Positions 1 to 9,440 of a stretch of 64,000 nucleotides of DNA are shown piece after piece. This DNA is from Acetobacter sicerae. Lineage in GTDB: Bacteria > Pseudomonadota > Alphaproteobacteria > Acetobacterales > Acetobacteraceae. The translations under genes were made by a program, and so were the position numbers. The stretch spans positions 62,001-126,000 of the forward strand of contig NZ_JAAABN010000004.1 of NCBI RefSeq assembly GCF_011516765.1, read 5' to 3'. Below the pieces are notes generated by a model. The model was not told the DNA's origin, did no database searches, and was given only the letters and a program-made list of their open reading frames with translations. Numbering within the stretch: the first letter of the stretch is position 1; every line of letters starts with the position of its first letter.

Positions 1-2
1 TT

Positions 3-1151
3 GCCGGGCGGGAAGACCTGTTCACACAGGCCGGAATCGTGTTGCAGCGTGCGCTTGGTGGAAAAAGCGCACGTAGCTTCATCGCCACCGGTCTGCGGGG
101 CGTGGGCAAGACCGTCGTTCTGGCGCGTGTCGAACAGCTCGCGAAAAGTGCTGGCTATCTGACCTGCTTTGTCGAAGCAGAGGAAGAAAAACCGCTTGGC
201 GCGACACTGGCTCCTCACCTGCGCCGGATGATGCTGGAACTGGATCGTCTCGGAGCAGTAACGGAACAGGTCAAACGCGGCCTGCGCGTTCTGAAAAGTT
301 TCGCCAGCGGCCTGCGTATCCAGTCAGTGCTTGGTTTCAGCATCGAACTGGATGTGGAGCCTGAACACGGGACAGCAGACACGGGCGATCTGACGACCGA
401 TCTGCCAGACATGATCTCGGCTCTCGGTCATGCCGCGCAGTCCCGTCATACCGGCGTGGCGCTGTTCATCGACGAGATCCAGAACCTGTCCGAGTCCGAT
501 CTTTCGGCTCTCATCATGGCGATGCACCGTGTCATGCGCGAAGGCCTGCCGATCGTGCTGGTTGGCGCGGGACTGCCGCATCTGGTGTCACTGATCGGTC
601 AGGCCAAATCCTATGCCGAGCGCCTGTTCGAATTTCCCGTTCTCGGCCCGCTTTCTCCTGCCGAATGTGAAGACGCCCTTCGCACTCCCGCAGAACGGGA
701 AAGCGTGGACTTCACGCCGGAAGCCGTCGCGGAAGTCGTGCGCATCACGCGTGGCTATCCCTATTTCCTTCAGGAATGGGCCTACCACGCGTGGAACGTG
801 GCGCATGGCGACCGTATTCTCAAAGGCGATATCCAGGTGGCGACGGAAGTGTCCCTGACGTCGCTGGACGGGGGCTTCTTCCGGATGCGCTACGCCCGTC
901 TGACCCCCCGCGAACGGGAATACTGTCAGGCCATGGCGGAGCTGGGTGACGGCTCACATCGTTCCGGCGAAATCGCCGAACGCATGGGCTCGCGCACGCA
1001 GGCCGTGGCTCCTGTGCGGGCGACGCTGATCCGCAAGGGCATGGTCTACAGCCCGGCTCATGGCGAAACGGCGTTCACCGTGCCGCTTTTTGAAAACTAT
1101 CTTCACCGTATTCGGACCATGGGCACCGACCCAACCGACTCAGACGACTGA
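3..1151 (+). CDS. Orc1/Cdc6-like AAA ATPase, 5' end outside window
   Basis: The reading frame is open to the left edge of the window, so the true start lies upstream. The first visible residues (GREDLF) look like the start of an AAA domain. A Walker A motif GLRGVGKT follows, then a Walker B-like stretch LFIDEIQ around residues 140-150 of the visible part. The last 80 residues look like a winged helix (REREYCQAMAELGDG...). This is the build of the bacterial ATPases related to archaeal Orc1/Cdc6 and the AAA_16 group. It should bind and hydrolyse ATP, but its substrate is unknown to me. carB starts 15 bases downstream on the same strand, so the two may be cotranscribed, though I see no functional link. 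The ATPase class is well supported; the role is not. Confidence 0.75.
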   Translation, partial: AGREDLFTQAGIVLQRALGGKSARSFIATGLRGVGKTVVLARVEQLAKSAGYLTCFVEAEEEKPLGATLAPHLRRMMLELDRLGAVTEQVKRGLRVLKSFASGLRIQSVLGFSIELDVEPEHGTADTGDLTTDLPDMISALGHAAQSRHTGVALFIDEIQNLSESDLSALIMAMHRVMREGLPIVLVGAGLPHLVSLIGQAKSYAERLFEFPVLGPLSPAECEDALRTPAERESVDFTPEAVAEVVRITRGYPYFLQEWAYHAWNVAHGDRILKGDIQVATEVSLTSLDGGFFRMRYARLTPREREYCQAMAELGDGSHRSGEIAERMGSRTQAVAPVRATLIRKGMVYSPAHGETAFTVPLFENYLHRIRTMGTDPTDSDD

Positions 1152-1166
1152 CCAAAAGGACTGATC

Positions 1167-4100
1167 ATGCCCAAACGGACAGATATTCGCTCTATCCTGA
1201 TCATCGGCGCCGGTCCGATTGTTATCGGTCAGGCCTGCGAGTTCGATTACTCCGGCGCGCAGGCGTGCAAGGCGCTGCGTGAGGAAGGCTACCGCGTCAT
1301 CCTGCTGAACTCGAACCCGGCGACGATCATGACCGATCCGGGACTGGCGGATGCGACCTATATCGAGCCGATCACGCCGGAGTTCGTGGAACGGATCATC
1401 CTCAAGGAAAAGCCGGATGCGATCCTGCCGACGATGGGCGGCCAGACGGCGCTGAACGCGGCGATGGCGCTGGATGCGTCGGGTTTCCTCGTGAAGCATG
1501 GCGTTGAGCTGATCGGCGCGAAGGCGGACGTGATCGACCGCGCCGAGGACCGTCAGAAGTTCCGCGAGGCGATGGACGCCATCGGCATCGAAAGTCCGAA
1601 GAGCTTCATTGCGCACACGCTGGCAGAAGCGCGTGACGCGCTGAAGAATGTCGGGCTCCCGGCCATCATCCGTCCGTCCTTCACCATGGGCGGCGCGGGC
1701 GGCGGCATCGCCTACAACAAGGAAGAGTTCGACCAGATCGTCACGGGTGGCCTCGACGCCTCGCCTACGACGGAAGTGCTGGTTGAAGAGTCCGTGCTGG
1801 GCTGGAAAGAGTTCGAGATGGAAGTGGTCCGCGACAAGGCGGACAACTGCATCATCGTCTGTTCCATCGAGAACATCGACCCGATGGGCGTACATACGGG
1901 CGACTCCATCACCGTCGCCCCGGCCCTGACGCTGACCGACAAGGAATATCAGCGGATGCGCGACGCCTCGATCGCCTGTCTGCGGGCGATCGGCGTCGAG
2001 ACGGGTGGTTCGAACGTGCAGTTCGGTGTGAACCCGAAGGATGGCCGCATGGTGGTCATCGAGATGAACCCGCGTGTATCGCGTTCTTCCGCGCTGGCCT
2101 CCAAGGCGACAGGCTTCCCGATCGCCAAGATCGCGGCGAAGCTGGCGGTGGGCTACACGCTGGACGAACTGACCAACGACATCACGGGCTCGACCCCGGC
2201 TTCCTTCGAGCCGACCATCGACTATGTCGTCGTGAAGATCCCCCGCTTCACGTTCGAGAAGTTCCCCGGCACCCCTGCCCTGCTCTCCACCTCGATGAAG
2301 TCGGTTGGTGAGGCGATGGCCATTGGTCGGTCGTTCCCGGAAGCGCTCCAGAAGGGTCTGCGCTCCATGGAGACCGGCCTTGTCGGTCTGGACCCGGTCG
2401 AAGCTCCCGGCGACGGTGGCGTGGACGCATTCCGCGCCGAACTGTCGCAGCCACGCCCCGAGCGTATTCTGATGGCGGCGCAGGCGCTCCGTGCAGGCTT
2501 CTCGGTTGATGAGATTGCAGCGGCCTGCAAGTTCGAGCCGTGGTTCCTGCGTGAGCTTGAAAAGATCGTGCAGGCGGAAAAGGACGTGCTCGACAAGGGG
2601 CTGCCGGAAGACGCTCAGGGACTGCGTCGCCTGAAGGCCATGGGCTTCTCGGACGTGCAGCTTGCCCGTCTGTCCGGCACACAGGCCAGCGAAGTTGCCG
2701 CTCTGCGTGAGAAAGCAGGCGTGAAGCCGGTTTACAAGCGGATCGACACCTGTGCGGGCGAGTTCGCTTCCGCGACGCCTTACATGTATTCGACCTACGA
2801 AAACCGCTTCGGCCAGCCGGTCTGCGAGTCCGATCCGACATCACGGAAAAAGGTCGTCATTCTGGGCGGCGGTCCGAACCGGATCGGTCAGGGCATCGAG
2901 TTCGATTATTGCTGCGTCCATGCCGCCTACGCCCTGCGTGAAGCCGGTCTTGAGACCATCATGGTCAACTGTAACCCCGAGACGGTTTCCACCGACTATG
3001 ACACCTCCGACCGTCTGTATTTCGAGCCGCTGACCGGTGAAGACGTTGTCGCCCTGATCCGTCGCGAGCAGGAGACAGGCGAGGTTCTGGGTTGCATCGT
3101 GCAGTATGGCGGCCAGACTCCACTGAAGCTGTCCCGTGCGCTGGAAGAAGCGGGCATTCCGCTGCTCGGCACGCCTGCCGACGCCATCGACCGCGCCGAG
3201 GACCGCGAGCGCTTTCAGGCGCTGCTCCGCAAGCTCGGCCTGCGTCAGCCTGCCAACGGCATTGCCCGCTCTCCCGCCGAAGCCGAGGATATCGCCGAGC
3301 AGATCGGTTATCCGGTCGTTGTGCGTCCGTCCTACGTTCTTGGTGGCCGCGCGATGGAGATCGTGCATGACCGCGCCAGCCTCCAGCGCTACATGAAAGT
3401 CGCGTTGCAGCTTGCCGGTGCGGAAGTGGCGAATGGTCCTGTTCTGATCGACCATTACCTGAACGACGCCATTGAAGCCGACGTGGACTGCATCGCCGAT
3501 GGCAACGAGGTCTATGTCGCGGGCGTCATGGAACACATTGAGGAAGCCGGTATCCATTCGGGTGACAGCGCCTGCGCCCTGCCGCCCTACACGCTCTCCC
3601 CGGCCATCGTGACGGAGCTGAAGGCGCAGACGGAAGCCATGGCCCGAGAACTGGGCATCGTCGGTCTGATGAACGTGCAGTATGCGATCAAGGGTCAGGA
3701 CATTTTCGTTCTGGAAGTGAACCCGCGTGCGTCGCGCACCGTGCCGTTCGTGGCGAAGGCGACGGGCGTTCCGGTGGCGAAGATCGGCGCGCGGGTGATG
3801 GCGGGCGCGAAGCTGTCCGAATTCACGCTGGATGACCGGGCCGTAGTGCCGCATGTCGCCGTGAAGGAAGCAGTTTTCCCGTTCCATCGTTTTCAGGACG
3901 TGGACACGATCCTTGGTCCGGAAATGCGCTCCACCGGTGAGGTGATGGGTCTCGACTCCTCGTTCGAGCGGGCCTTCGCCAAATCACAGCTGGCTGCTGG
4001 CGTGAAGCTGCCAATGTCCGGTGCGGTATTCCTGTCGGTGCGTGACGGTGACAAGGCGCATCTGCCGCGTCTGGGACGGATGCTGGCCGACATGGGCTTC

Positions 4101-4421
4101 ACCATTCTGGCGACACGCGGCACGGCGAAGTGCCTGAGTGATGCGGGCATTGAAGTGAAAATCGTGAACAAGGTGCTGGAAGGCCGTCCGCATTGCGTGG
4201 ACGCCATCCGCTCCGGCGAAGTCCAGATGGTCATCAACACGGTACAGGGCGGACAGTCCGTGAAGGACAGCTACGACATCCGTCGCTCGGCCCTGACGAT
4301 GGGCGTACCGAACTTCACCACGATGGCCGGAGCCCGTGCCGCAATCCATGCGATTGCAGCGATGCGCGAGGGTCCGCTTGAAGTTGCGCCGCTTCAGTCC
4401 TACTTTAGTGGATCGTTCTGA
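1167..4421 (+). CDS. carB: Carbamoyl-phosphate synthase large subunit
   Basis: CarB uses ammonia released by CarA, bicarbonate and two ATP to make carbamoyl phosphate for arginine and pyrimidine synthesis in the cytoplasm. At 1084 residues it is normal size. The duplicated architecture is clear. An N-terminal half starts with [20 protein letters not shown] and a second half near residue 565 has the matching [18 protein letters not shown]. Each half carries an ATP-grasp core (for example [12 protein letters not shown] and [12 protein letters not shown]). An oligomerisation domain lies between them, and an MGS-like allosteric domain fills the last 140 residues or so. carA is not next to it. The start ATG follows the upstream ATPase stop by 15 bases with a short GGA before it. 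Confidence 0.98.
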   Translation: MPKRTDIRSILIIGAGPIVIGQACEFDYSGAQACKALREEGYRVILLNSNPATIMTDPGLADATYIEPITPEFVERIILKEKPDAILPTMGGQTALNAAMALDASGFLVKHGVELIGAKADVIDRAEDRQKFREAMDAIGIESPKSFIAHTLAEARDALKNVGLPAIIRPSFTMGGAGGGIAYNKEEFDQIVTGGLDASPTTEVLVEESVLGWKEFEMEVVRDKADNCIIVCSIENIDPMGVHTGDSITVAPALTLTDKEYQRMRDASIACLRAIGVETGGSNVQFGVNPKDGRMVVIEMNPRVSRSSALASKATGFPIAKIAAKLAVGYTLDELTNDITGSTPASFEPTIDYVVVKIPRFTFEKFPGTPALLSTSMKSVGEAMAIGRSFPEALQKGLRSMETGLVGLDPVEAPGDGGVDAFRAELSQPRPERILMAAQALRAGFSVDEIAAACKFEPWFLRELEKIVQAEKDVLDKGLPEDAQGLRRLKAMGFSDVQLARLSGTQASEVAALREKAGVKPVYKRIDTCAGEFASATPYMYSTYENRFGQPVCESDPTSRKKVVILGGGPNRIGQGIEFDYCCVHAAYALREAGLETIMVNCNPETVSTDYDTSDRLYFEPLTGEDVVALIRREQETGEVLGCIVQYGGQTPLKLSRALEEAGIPLLGTPADAIDRAEDRERFQALLRKLGLRQPANGIARSPAEAEDIAEQIGYPVVVRPSYVLGGRAMEIVHDRASLQRYMKVALQLAGAEVANGPVLIDHYLNDAIEADVDCIADGNEVYVAGVMEHIEEAGIHSGDSACALPPYTLSPAIVTELKAQTEAMARELGIVGLMNVQYAIKGQDIFVLEVNPRASRTVPFVAKATGVPVAKIGARVMAGAKLSEFTLDDRAVVPHVAVKEAVFPFHRFQDVDTILGPEMRSTGEVMGLDSSFERAFAKSQLAAGVKLPMSGAVFLSVRDGDKAHLPRLGRMLADMGFTILATRGTAKCLSDAGIEVKIVNKVLEGRPHCVDAIRSGEVQMVINTVQGGQSVKDSYDIRRSALTMGVPNFTTMAGARAAIHAIAAMREGPLEVAPLQSYFSGSF

Positions 4422-4429
4422 GCAGGTGT

Positions 4430-4452
4430 GGGACGTTTCTCGTGAACGTCCC
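4430..4452 (+). terminator. Hairpin after carB
   Basis: GGGACGTT and AACGTCCC form an 8-bp perfect stem with a 7-base loop, starting 9 bases after the carB stop. There is no T-run behind it, so it may act as a Rho-assisted terminator or mRNA end-stabiliser rather than a classic intrinsic terminator. Confidence 0.4.
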
Positions 4453-4611
4453 TCATCTGCTTCCGGTATGTTTACCGCTCTGAAACGATCTGATGGAAGG
4501 CTTACGCTCTTCAGCAGATCGTGAGGGACTATCCCTCTTCATCCGGGGCTGGACTGGCGCTCATGCTGGTCTGGTCCTCTTTTTGTGTTCCGCTTTCCGA
4601 GGATTGGCACC

Positions 4612-5085
4612 TTGCAGAAAACCCCGATGACCGCGTCCGGCCTGCAGCGACTTGAGGACGAGCTCCGTCATCTCAAATCTGAAGAACGTCCCGCCGTTAT
4701 TCGTGCAATCGCTGAAGCACGCGAGCATGGTGATCTCTCGGAAAACGCGGAATACCACGCCGCGCGCGAGCGTCAGTCGTTCATCGAAGGACGCGTTCTG
4801 GAACTTGAGGAAATCGTCTCGACAGCCGAGGTGATCGATCCTTCCAAGCTGTCCGGCGACCAGGTCAAGTTCGGCGCACGTGTCACCCTGATTGACGAGG
4901 AAACGGAGAAGGAAGTGCGCTACCAGATCGTCGGTGTGTATGAAGCCGACATCAAGCAGGGGCTTCTCTCCATCTCTTCTCCGCTGGCAAAGTCACTCAT
5001 CGGCAAGTCGCTGGGTGACACGGTTTCCGTGCCTGCGCCGGGCGGTGACCGGAGCTATGAAATCACCTCCGTCGTTTACGCCTGA
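4612..5085 (+). CDS. greA: Transcription elongation factor GreA
   Basis: GreA enters the RNA polymerase secondary channel and stimulates cleavage of backtracked transcripts. The N-terminal coiled coil is evident, with the signature [19 protein letters not shown] around residues 35-55; it contains the acidic tip residues. The C-terminal FKBP-like domain ends with [11 protein letters not shown] place the start at the TTG at 4612 because [10 protein letters not shown] matches the usual N-terminus, an AGGA lies about 9 bases upstream, and the result (157 residues) equals normal GreA length. A GTG at 4585 would add nine untypical residues. ilvA begins 14 bases downstream. Confidence 0.95.
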   Translation: MQKTPMTASGLQRLEDELRHLKSEERPAVIRAIAEAREHGDLSENAEYHAARERQSFIEGRVLELEEIVSTAEVIDPSKLSGDQVKFGARVTLIDEETEKEVRYQIVGVYEADIKQGLLSISSPLAKSLIGKSLGDTVSVPAPGGDRSYEITSVVYA

Positions 5086-5099
5086 AGAAAGCTGCCCGC

Positions 5100-6296
5100 G
5101 TGATCACGTTCGAAGACATCACGGCCGCCGCCCGGCGGATCGAAGGGCGTGTCCTGCGCACGCCAACCCTGCCGTCCCATTCGCTGTCCAAGTCGGTTGG
5201 CGCGGAGATCACGCTGAAGCTTGAAAATCTTCAGGCCGTAGGGTCTTTCAAGGAACGTGGGGCAGCGAACAAGCTGGCGCTGCTGACGCCGGAAGAACGG
5301 GCTCGTGGCGTGATCGCAGTTTCGGCTGGCAATCACGCGCAGGGCGTGGCGCGTCATGCGAGCCTGCTGGGCATTGACGCGGTGATCGTCATGCCGCGCT
5401 TCACGCCTGCCTCCAAGGTGACCCGGACCGAAGGCTGGGGCGCACGGGTTGTGCTTGAGGGCAACAATTTCGCCGAAGCCTCTCTGTTCGCCAAGGATCT
5501 GCAGGAGCGCGAAGGCCGGGTTTTCATTCATCCCTACGATGATGATGCGGTCATGGCCGGTCAGGGCACCTGCGCGCTGGAGCTTCTGGAAGATGCCGGA
5601 CCGCTCGATGCACTCGTGGTGCCGCTTGGCGGTGGCGGCCTCCTGTCGGGCATGGCCGTTGCGGCAAAAGCCATGCGTCCCGAGATAGAACTGATCGGCG
5701 TACAGGTGGAGAGTTATTCCTCCCTGTCCGCTTTCCCCGGAACTGAAGTCACACCGTGTGGGGGTGCGACTATCGCCGAGGGTATTGCGGTGATGAAGAT
5801 CGGCCGCCGGACGCATGAGGTGATCCAGCAGCTTGTCTCTCAGGTTGTGGTCGTGTCCGAGCGCGACGTGGAAAACGCCATTACCCTGATGGCCGAGGGC
5901 GCCAAGCAGGTCACCGAGGGCGCGGGAGCGACAGGGCTGGCGGCTGTGATGAGCCACCCTGCCCTGTTCGCAGGCAAACGTCTTGCGCTCCCCGTGAGTG
6001 GCGGCAACATCGACACACGCATTCTCGCCAATACGCTGCTACGCGCCATGCTCCGTGACGGACGACTGCTGCGGCTGATCATGGAAATCCCAGATCGTCC
6101 GGGCGTTCTCGCCGATATTTCAAAAACGATCGGCGAGGCTGGCGGCAACATTATCGAAGTGTCGCATCAGCGCCTGTTTGCAGCGCCGTCCGTGCAGGCA
6201 GCGGAACTTGAGGTGATGATCGAGGCGCGCGACCCTCAGCACGCCGAACAGATCACCGAGGCGCTGCGGGAGCATTACGTGGTGCGACGGGTGTGA
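5100..6296 (+). CDS. ilvA: Threonine ammonia-lyase with C-terminal ACT domain
   Basis: This PLP enzyme deaminates threonine to 2-oxobutanoate, the first committed step toward isoleucine. The PLP lysine is K51 in the GSFKERGA motif, and the glycine loop PLGGGGLLSG is present. A single ACT domain starts near residue 322 (LIMEIPDRPGVLADISK). The 398-residue length with one ACT domain matches the shorter bacterial form (TdcB/IlvA type) rather than the long two-ACT E. coli IlvA. Isoleucine feedback through the ACT domain is an inference from the family. It starts with GTG, 14 bases after greA, with a weak GAAGAAAG upstream, so the two are probably cotranscribed. Biosynthetic versus catabolic use cannot be settled from the sequence. 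Confidence 0.92.
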   Translation: MITFEDITAAARRIEGRVLRTPTLPSHSLSKSVGAEITLKLENLQAVGSFKERGAANKLALLTPEERARGVIAVSAGNHAQGVARHASLLGIDAVIVMPRFTPASKVTRTEGWGARVVLEGNNFAEASLFAKDLQEREGRVFIHPYDDDAVMAGQGTCALELLEDAGPLDALVVPLGGGGLLSGMAVAAKAMRPEIELIGVQVESYSSLSAFPGTEVTPCGGATIAEGIAVMKIGRRTHEVIQQLVSQVVVVSERDVENAITLMAEGAKQVTEGAGATGLAAVMSHPALFAGKRLALPVSGGNIDTRILANTLLRAMLRDGRLLRLIMEIPDRPGVLADISKTIGEAGGNIIEVSHQRLFAAPSVQAAELEVMIEARDPQHAEQITEALREHYVVRRV

Positions 6297-6326
6297 CTGA
6301 TAATTTCATCCTCACAAGGGCTGCAC

Positions 6327-6833
6327 ATGAAGTGGATAGAAATCTATACTTACTCTAATTTTGGAGAAGAAATTAACAAACCACATCGGTATGGTGTCTA
6401 TGTTCTACAATCTCTTTCTGACCCTGATGTCATTCGATACGGGTCTGCCGGCAGTAGACTGGGCCAGTCTGGCTTCTTAAAAAGTCGTCTTTCAAAACAT
6501 CTTAATACAAAATCCCGCCGCGATCCTGAGTCGCAAAGAGCATCAGAGCGCTACGGTCCCTACAAAGTCTTATGGATTTGCGTGACTACAGATAATCGGC
6601 CCAATTCACCGGGCTTATCTGCCGCAGCAGACCTGATGGAAAGGGTTATTCAGGTATCACTTAGCAATTACGAACAGGCGCCACTCCCGTGCAACAAAAG
6701 TGCGAGTTGCCTGCTTGTTGGAGCAAGCAATATTGAGGTGATACTGAAAAATCTAAATAATCTTTCCAAACAGTTGGATATTGTTGTCGATACAGCGCAG
6801 ATATTGTTTTCAGATAAATTACTACAGACCTGA
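6327..6833 (+). CDS. Lone GIY-YIG-like nuclease domain protein
   Basis: This 168-residue protein is not a family I can name with certainty. The pattern fits a GIY-YIG nuclease core: YGVYVL (residues 22-27) for GIY, RYG (37-39) for YIG, SRLSKH (53-58) giving the R-x3-H element, and an ADLMER motif with E105 as candidate metal ligand. The last 60 residues resemble no targeting domain I know. The coding sequence is clearly AT-richer and uses rarer codons than carB, greA or ilvA before it and the rsfS string after it, which suggests acquisition by transfer. AAGGGC lies upstream of the ATG. No methylase or partner gene adjoins it. The fold call is moderate; the function is unknown. Confidence 0.55.
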   Translation: MKWIEIYTYSNFGEEINKPHRYGVYVLQSLSDPDVIRYGSAGSRLGQSGFLKSRLSKHLNTKSRRDPESQRASERYGPYKVLWICVTTDNRPNSPGLSAAADLMERVIQVSLSNYEQAPLPCNKSASCLLVGASNIEVILKNLNNLSKQLDIVVDTAQILFSDKLLQT

Positions 6834-6848
6834 AGATTAAACGACAGC

Positions 6849-6870
6849 GGGAGAAGGCCTCGCTTCTCCC
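6849..6870. terminator. Hairpin between convergent genes
   Basis: GGGAGAAG and CTTCTCCC form an 8-bp perfect stem with a 6-base loop. It lies between the GIY-YIG-like gene (+) and rsfS (-) and could end transcription from both sides. T-tracts are weak on both strands; the minus strand has CGTTTAAT shortly after the stem. Confidence 0.5.
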
Positions 6871-6887
6871 GATATCCGAAACGTTCT

Positions 6888-7334
6888 TCAGAGAGATGTA
6901 ATCTCTTCCCCATCGGCGCCATCGAAGTCAGTGCCCCACATCTGCTCCAGACCGTAAAGCTCACGCGCTTCGGCCTTGAACAGATGAATCACGATATCGC
7001 CTGCGTCGATCAGCACCCAGTCGGAACCATTGGCTCCTTCAACGAGAATGCGCTTCAGACCGACATCTTTCAGCTTGCGCTCGATATGCTGGGCCATCGC
7101 GGCAATCTGACGATCCGCCACGCCCGTCGCGATAACCATACGGTCTGCGAAGGACGCACGTCCGGTCAGGTCAATGACGACAATGTCCTCACCCTTATCG
7201 TCATCGATGCTTTCCGTGATGATACCGAGATACTTCTCGAGTTCATCAGCGGGAGCGTGAGGACGTTTCTTGCCTTCTTTGACAGGTCCTGCTGCCGCAG
7301 CTTTCTTGCGCGGCGTGCCCGGGGCCTTTGCCAC
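6888..7334 (-). CDS. rsfS: Ribosomal silencing factor RsfS
   Basis: RsfS binds uL14 on the free 50S subunit and blocks subunit joining when nutrients are short. The DUF143/Iojap core is clear from about residue 33 (LEKYLGIITESIDDDKGED, then SFADRMVIATGVADRQ and DAGDIVIHLFK). The 148-residue call starts at GTG 7334 and has a basic, Ala/Lys-rich leader of about 30 residues. The frame stays open upstream to the nadD stop, where an ATA codon overlaps that stop behind a GGCAGGAG; see findings. It is the last gene of the rplY-to-rsfS string. nadD-rsfS adjacency is common in bacteria and supports both calls. Confidence 0.9.
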   Translation of the reverse strand: MAKAPGTPRKKAAAAGPVKEGKKRPHAPADELEKYLGIITESIDDDKGEDIVVIDLTGRASFADRMVIATGVADRQIAAMAQHIERKLKDVGLKRILVEGANGSDWVLIDAGDIVIHLFKAEARELYGLEQMWGTDFDGADGEEITSL

Positions 7335-7456
7335 AGCGGCAAGACTCGGATCGACCGCCTTGGGCGCTCTGGGTTTTGCCGGCGTCTTTGACGCACCAGC
7401 TTTAGCTGCGACCGGGCGACGATCCGTCGTTTCCGTATCGGTGGGGGGCTTTCTGG

Positions 7457-8122
7457 CTATGACCGTGTCTCCTGCCGGGTGGCTGCCCGATCTGTCCGGA
7501 ATAAGGATTCTGTGTGTCCCGCACGTCGCAGGGCTGTTGCCGATATACCGTTTTGCGGGCCAGGAAGAAAAGCCCAGACTGGGGGCGTTTTATCGGGAAG
7601 CTGTCGAATTTTTCCAACCGGCAGGCGGCAGTGACTCAAACGTCCCGCAATCTTGCCATGCAGGGCCGCCGCATTACTGCCCGGACGCGGCATGACAGCC
7701 AGTGGAACCTGCCTGAGAAATGCCTGCCAGCGGTACCAGCGGGGCAGTTCCGCAAAGACGTCCGTTCCCATCAACCAGACAAAGCGCGCACGGGGAAAAC
7801 GACGTTTGAGCGCCCGAATGGTGTCAAAAGCGTAGCGCGTGCCGAGAGAGGCTTCAATATCCGTGGGAATAAGCCGACGGTCGGTCGCCAGTTGCTCGAC
7901 CGACGCCAGACGTGTGGCAAGAGACGCCATACCCTGGCTCGGCTTGAGCGGATTGCCCGGCGAGACCATCAGCCAGACCTGATTAAGACCGAGCAGATGC
8001 AGCGCCCGAAGAGCTATCTGGATATGCCCCTCATGCGCCGGATTGAACGATCCGCCGAGGAGGCCAATCCGTCCGGCGCGGCGGTCACCACGGATCGGGA
8101 TCGTATCGTGATGAGAGGCCAC
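7457..8122 (-). CDS. nadD: Nicotinate-nucleotide adenylyltransferase
   Basis: NadD joins nicotinate mononucleotide and ATP to deamido-NAD in the cytoplasm. The nucleotidyltransferase signature GLLGGSFNPAHEGH sits near the N-terminus, and the C-terminal NGISATALRR corresponds to the ISSTxIR motif. The start is uncertain. GTG 8122 lies 7 bases after the proA stop and gives 221 residues, close to family size. An ATG at 8164 inside proA would add 14 residues (MKSSGQVRRVRKHI). Neither has a good ribosome-binding site, so translation may depend on coupling to proA. Confidence 0.9.
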   Translation of the reverse strand: MASHHDTIPIRGDRRAGRIGLLGGSFNPAHEGHIQIALRALHLLGLNQVWLMVSPGNPLKPSQGMASLATRLASVEQLATDRRLIPTDIEASLGTRYAFDTIRALKRRFPRARFVWLMGTDVFAELPRWYRWQAFLRQVPLAVMPRPGSNAAALHGKIAGRLSHCRLPVGKIRQLPDKTPPVWAFLPGPQNGISATALRRAGHTESLFRTDRAATRQETRS

Positions 8123-8129
8123 GATATGC

Positions 8130-9401
8130 TTACGGACGCGTCTGACCTGTCCCGAGGACTTCATAACGGAAGGTCGTGAGCTGCTCGAGTCCCACCGGAC
8201 CCCGCGCATGGATACGGCCGGTGGCGATACCGATTTCCGCACCGAATCCAAACTCTCCACCATCACAGAACTGGGTGGAGGCGTTCCACATGACGACAGC
8301 GCTGTCCGTACCATTCAGAAAGCAGGTAGCGGCGGACTCGTCTGAGGTGATGATCGCCTCGGTATGACCGCTGCCATAACGGGCGATGTGGGCGAGCGCA
8401 GCTTCCACGCCATCCACGACGGCAATGGACAGGACCGGAGCCAGCCACTCGGTAGCGAAATCCTCATCGGCAGCAGGCTCAAGACCGGGAACGATGTGAC
8501 GGGCGCGCTCATCCGCACGGAACTCGCAACCCAGTTCCCGCAGATCATTTACAATCTCGGGCAGCAGTTCTGATGCGATGGCGTTGTCGATCAGCAACGT
8601 CTCGGTAGCGCCACAGATGCCCGGCCGCCGCATTTTGGCGTTGGCGAGGACGCGCCGGGCCATCTGCGGCTCGGCGGCGGCATGGATGTACGTGTGGCAG
8701 AGTCCCTCGGCATGGGCGAGAACGGGGATACGCGCCTCGTTCTGCACGCGCTCAACAAGGGATTTGCCGCCACGGGGAATGATGAGGTCGATCAGACCGG
8801 AAGCGGCCAGCATGTCGGCAACGTGCTTGCGATCGGCGCTGGGCGCCACCTGCACGGCGTCGACGGGAAGACCTGCGGCTTCGAGCCCGGCGGCCATGGC
8901 TTTGTGAATAGCCTGCGCGGAGTGGAAACTCTCCGAACCACCGCGCAGAATCACAGAGTTACCCGACTTGATGCAGAGACCGGCGGCATCCGCACCAACA
9001 TTCGGACGGCTTTCGTAGATCACGCCAAGCACACCAATGGGAGTCGCAACACGACGGATCTTCAGACCGTTGGGACGCGTCCATTCCGTAAGGATGCGGC
9101 CGACAGGATCGGAGAGATCAGCCATATCCTCCAGCCCCTTCGCCATGCCCTCGATGCGCTCGGCTGTCAGCGTCAGGCGGTCACGAAAAGCCTCGCTGCC
9201 CGTATAGGCGGCAAGATCTTTCGCGTTGGCTTCAAGGATGGTGTCTTTCTGCTCACGCAGGGCATGGGCGGCAGCCCAGAGAGCCTTGTCGCGAAGGGCG
9301 GTTGGAGACTGGGCCAGCGTCCGCGCTGCGATCCGTGCGGCCCGGGCCATGCCCGCAATCGCATTGGAGTCTGTCGCTTCCGCCTTCATGCTGGCGCTCA
9401 T
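8130..9401 (-). CDS. proA: Gamma-glutamyl phosphate reductase
   Basis: ProA reduces gamma-glutamyl phosphate with NADPH to glutamate semialdehyde, the second step of proline synthesis. The aldehyde-dehydrogenase-like fold is supported by IYESRPNVGADAAGLCIKSG (residues 128-147) and the catalytic cysteine C263 in RPGICGATETLL. The 423-residue length is normal. The partner kinase gene proB is not in the window. The gene lies 39 bases downstream of ychF and just before nadD on the minus strand, so it probably belongs to the same transcript. Confidence 0.97.
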   Translation of the reverse strand: MSASMKAEATDSNAIAGMARAARIAARTLAQSPTALRDKALWAAAHALREQKDTILEANAKDLAAYTGSEAFRDRLTLTAERIEGMAKGLEDMADLSDPVGRILTEWTRPNGLKIRRVATPIGVLGVIYESRPNVGADAAGLCIKSGNSVILRGGSESFHSAQAIHKAMAAGLEAAGLPVDAVQVAPSADRKHVADMLAASGLIDLIIPRGGKSLVERVQNEARIPVLAHAEGLCHTYIHAAAEPQMARRVLANAKMRRPGICGATETLLIDNAIASELLPEIVNDLRELGCEFRADERARHIVPGLEPAADEDFATEWLAPVLSIAVVDGVEAALAHIARYGSGHTEAIITSDESAATCFLNGTDSAVVMWNASTQFCDGGEFGFGAEIGIATGRIHARGPVGLEQLTTFRYEVLGTGQTRP

Positions 9402-9440
9402 TTATGGTCCCCTACCCTCTTCTTCTATGATGTTGATGTA

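Noticed and set aside
3..1151. The AAA ATPase as part of a defence or mobile system
   Set aside because: Only the C-terminal portion is visible, no partner effector is present, and the following gene is carB; the family also occurs as stand-alone chromosomal genes.
2841..3887. Long minus-strand open frame (348 codons) inside carB
   Set aside because: It is antisense to a clear, full-length carB. Its Arg/His/Asp-rich composition is what the complement of GC-rich codons gives, and it has no motif or ribosome-binding site.
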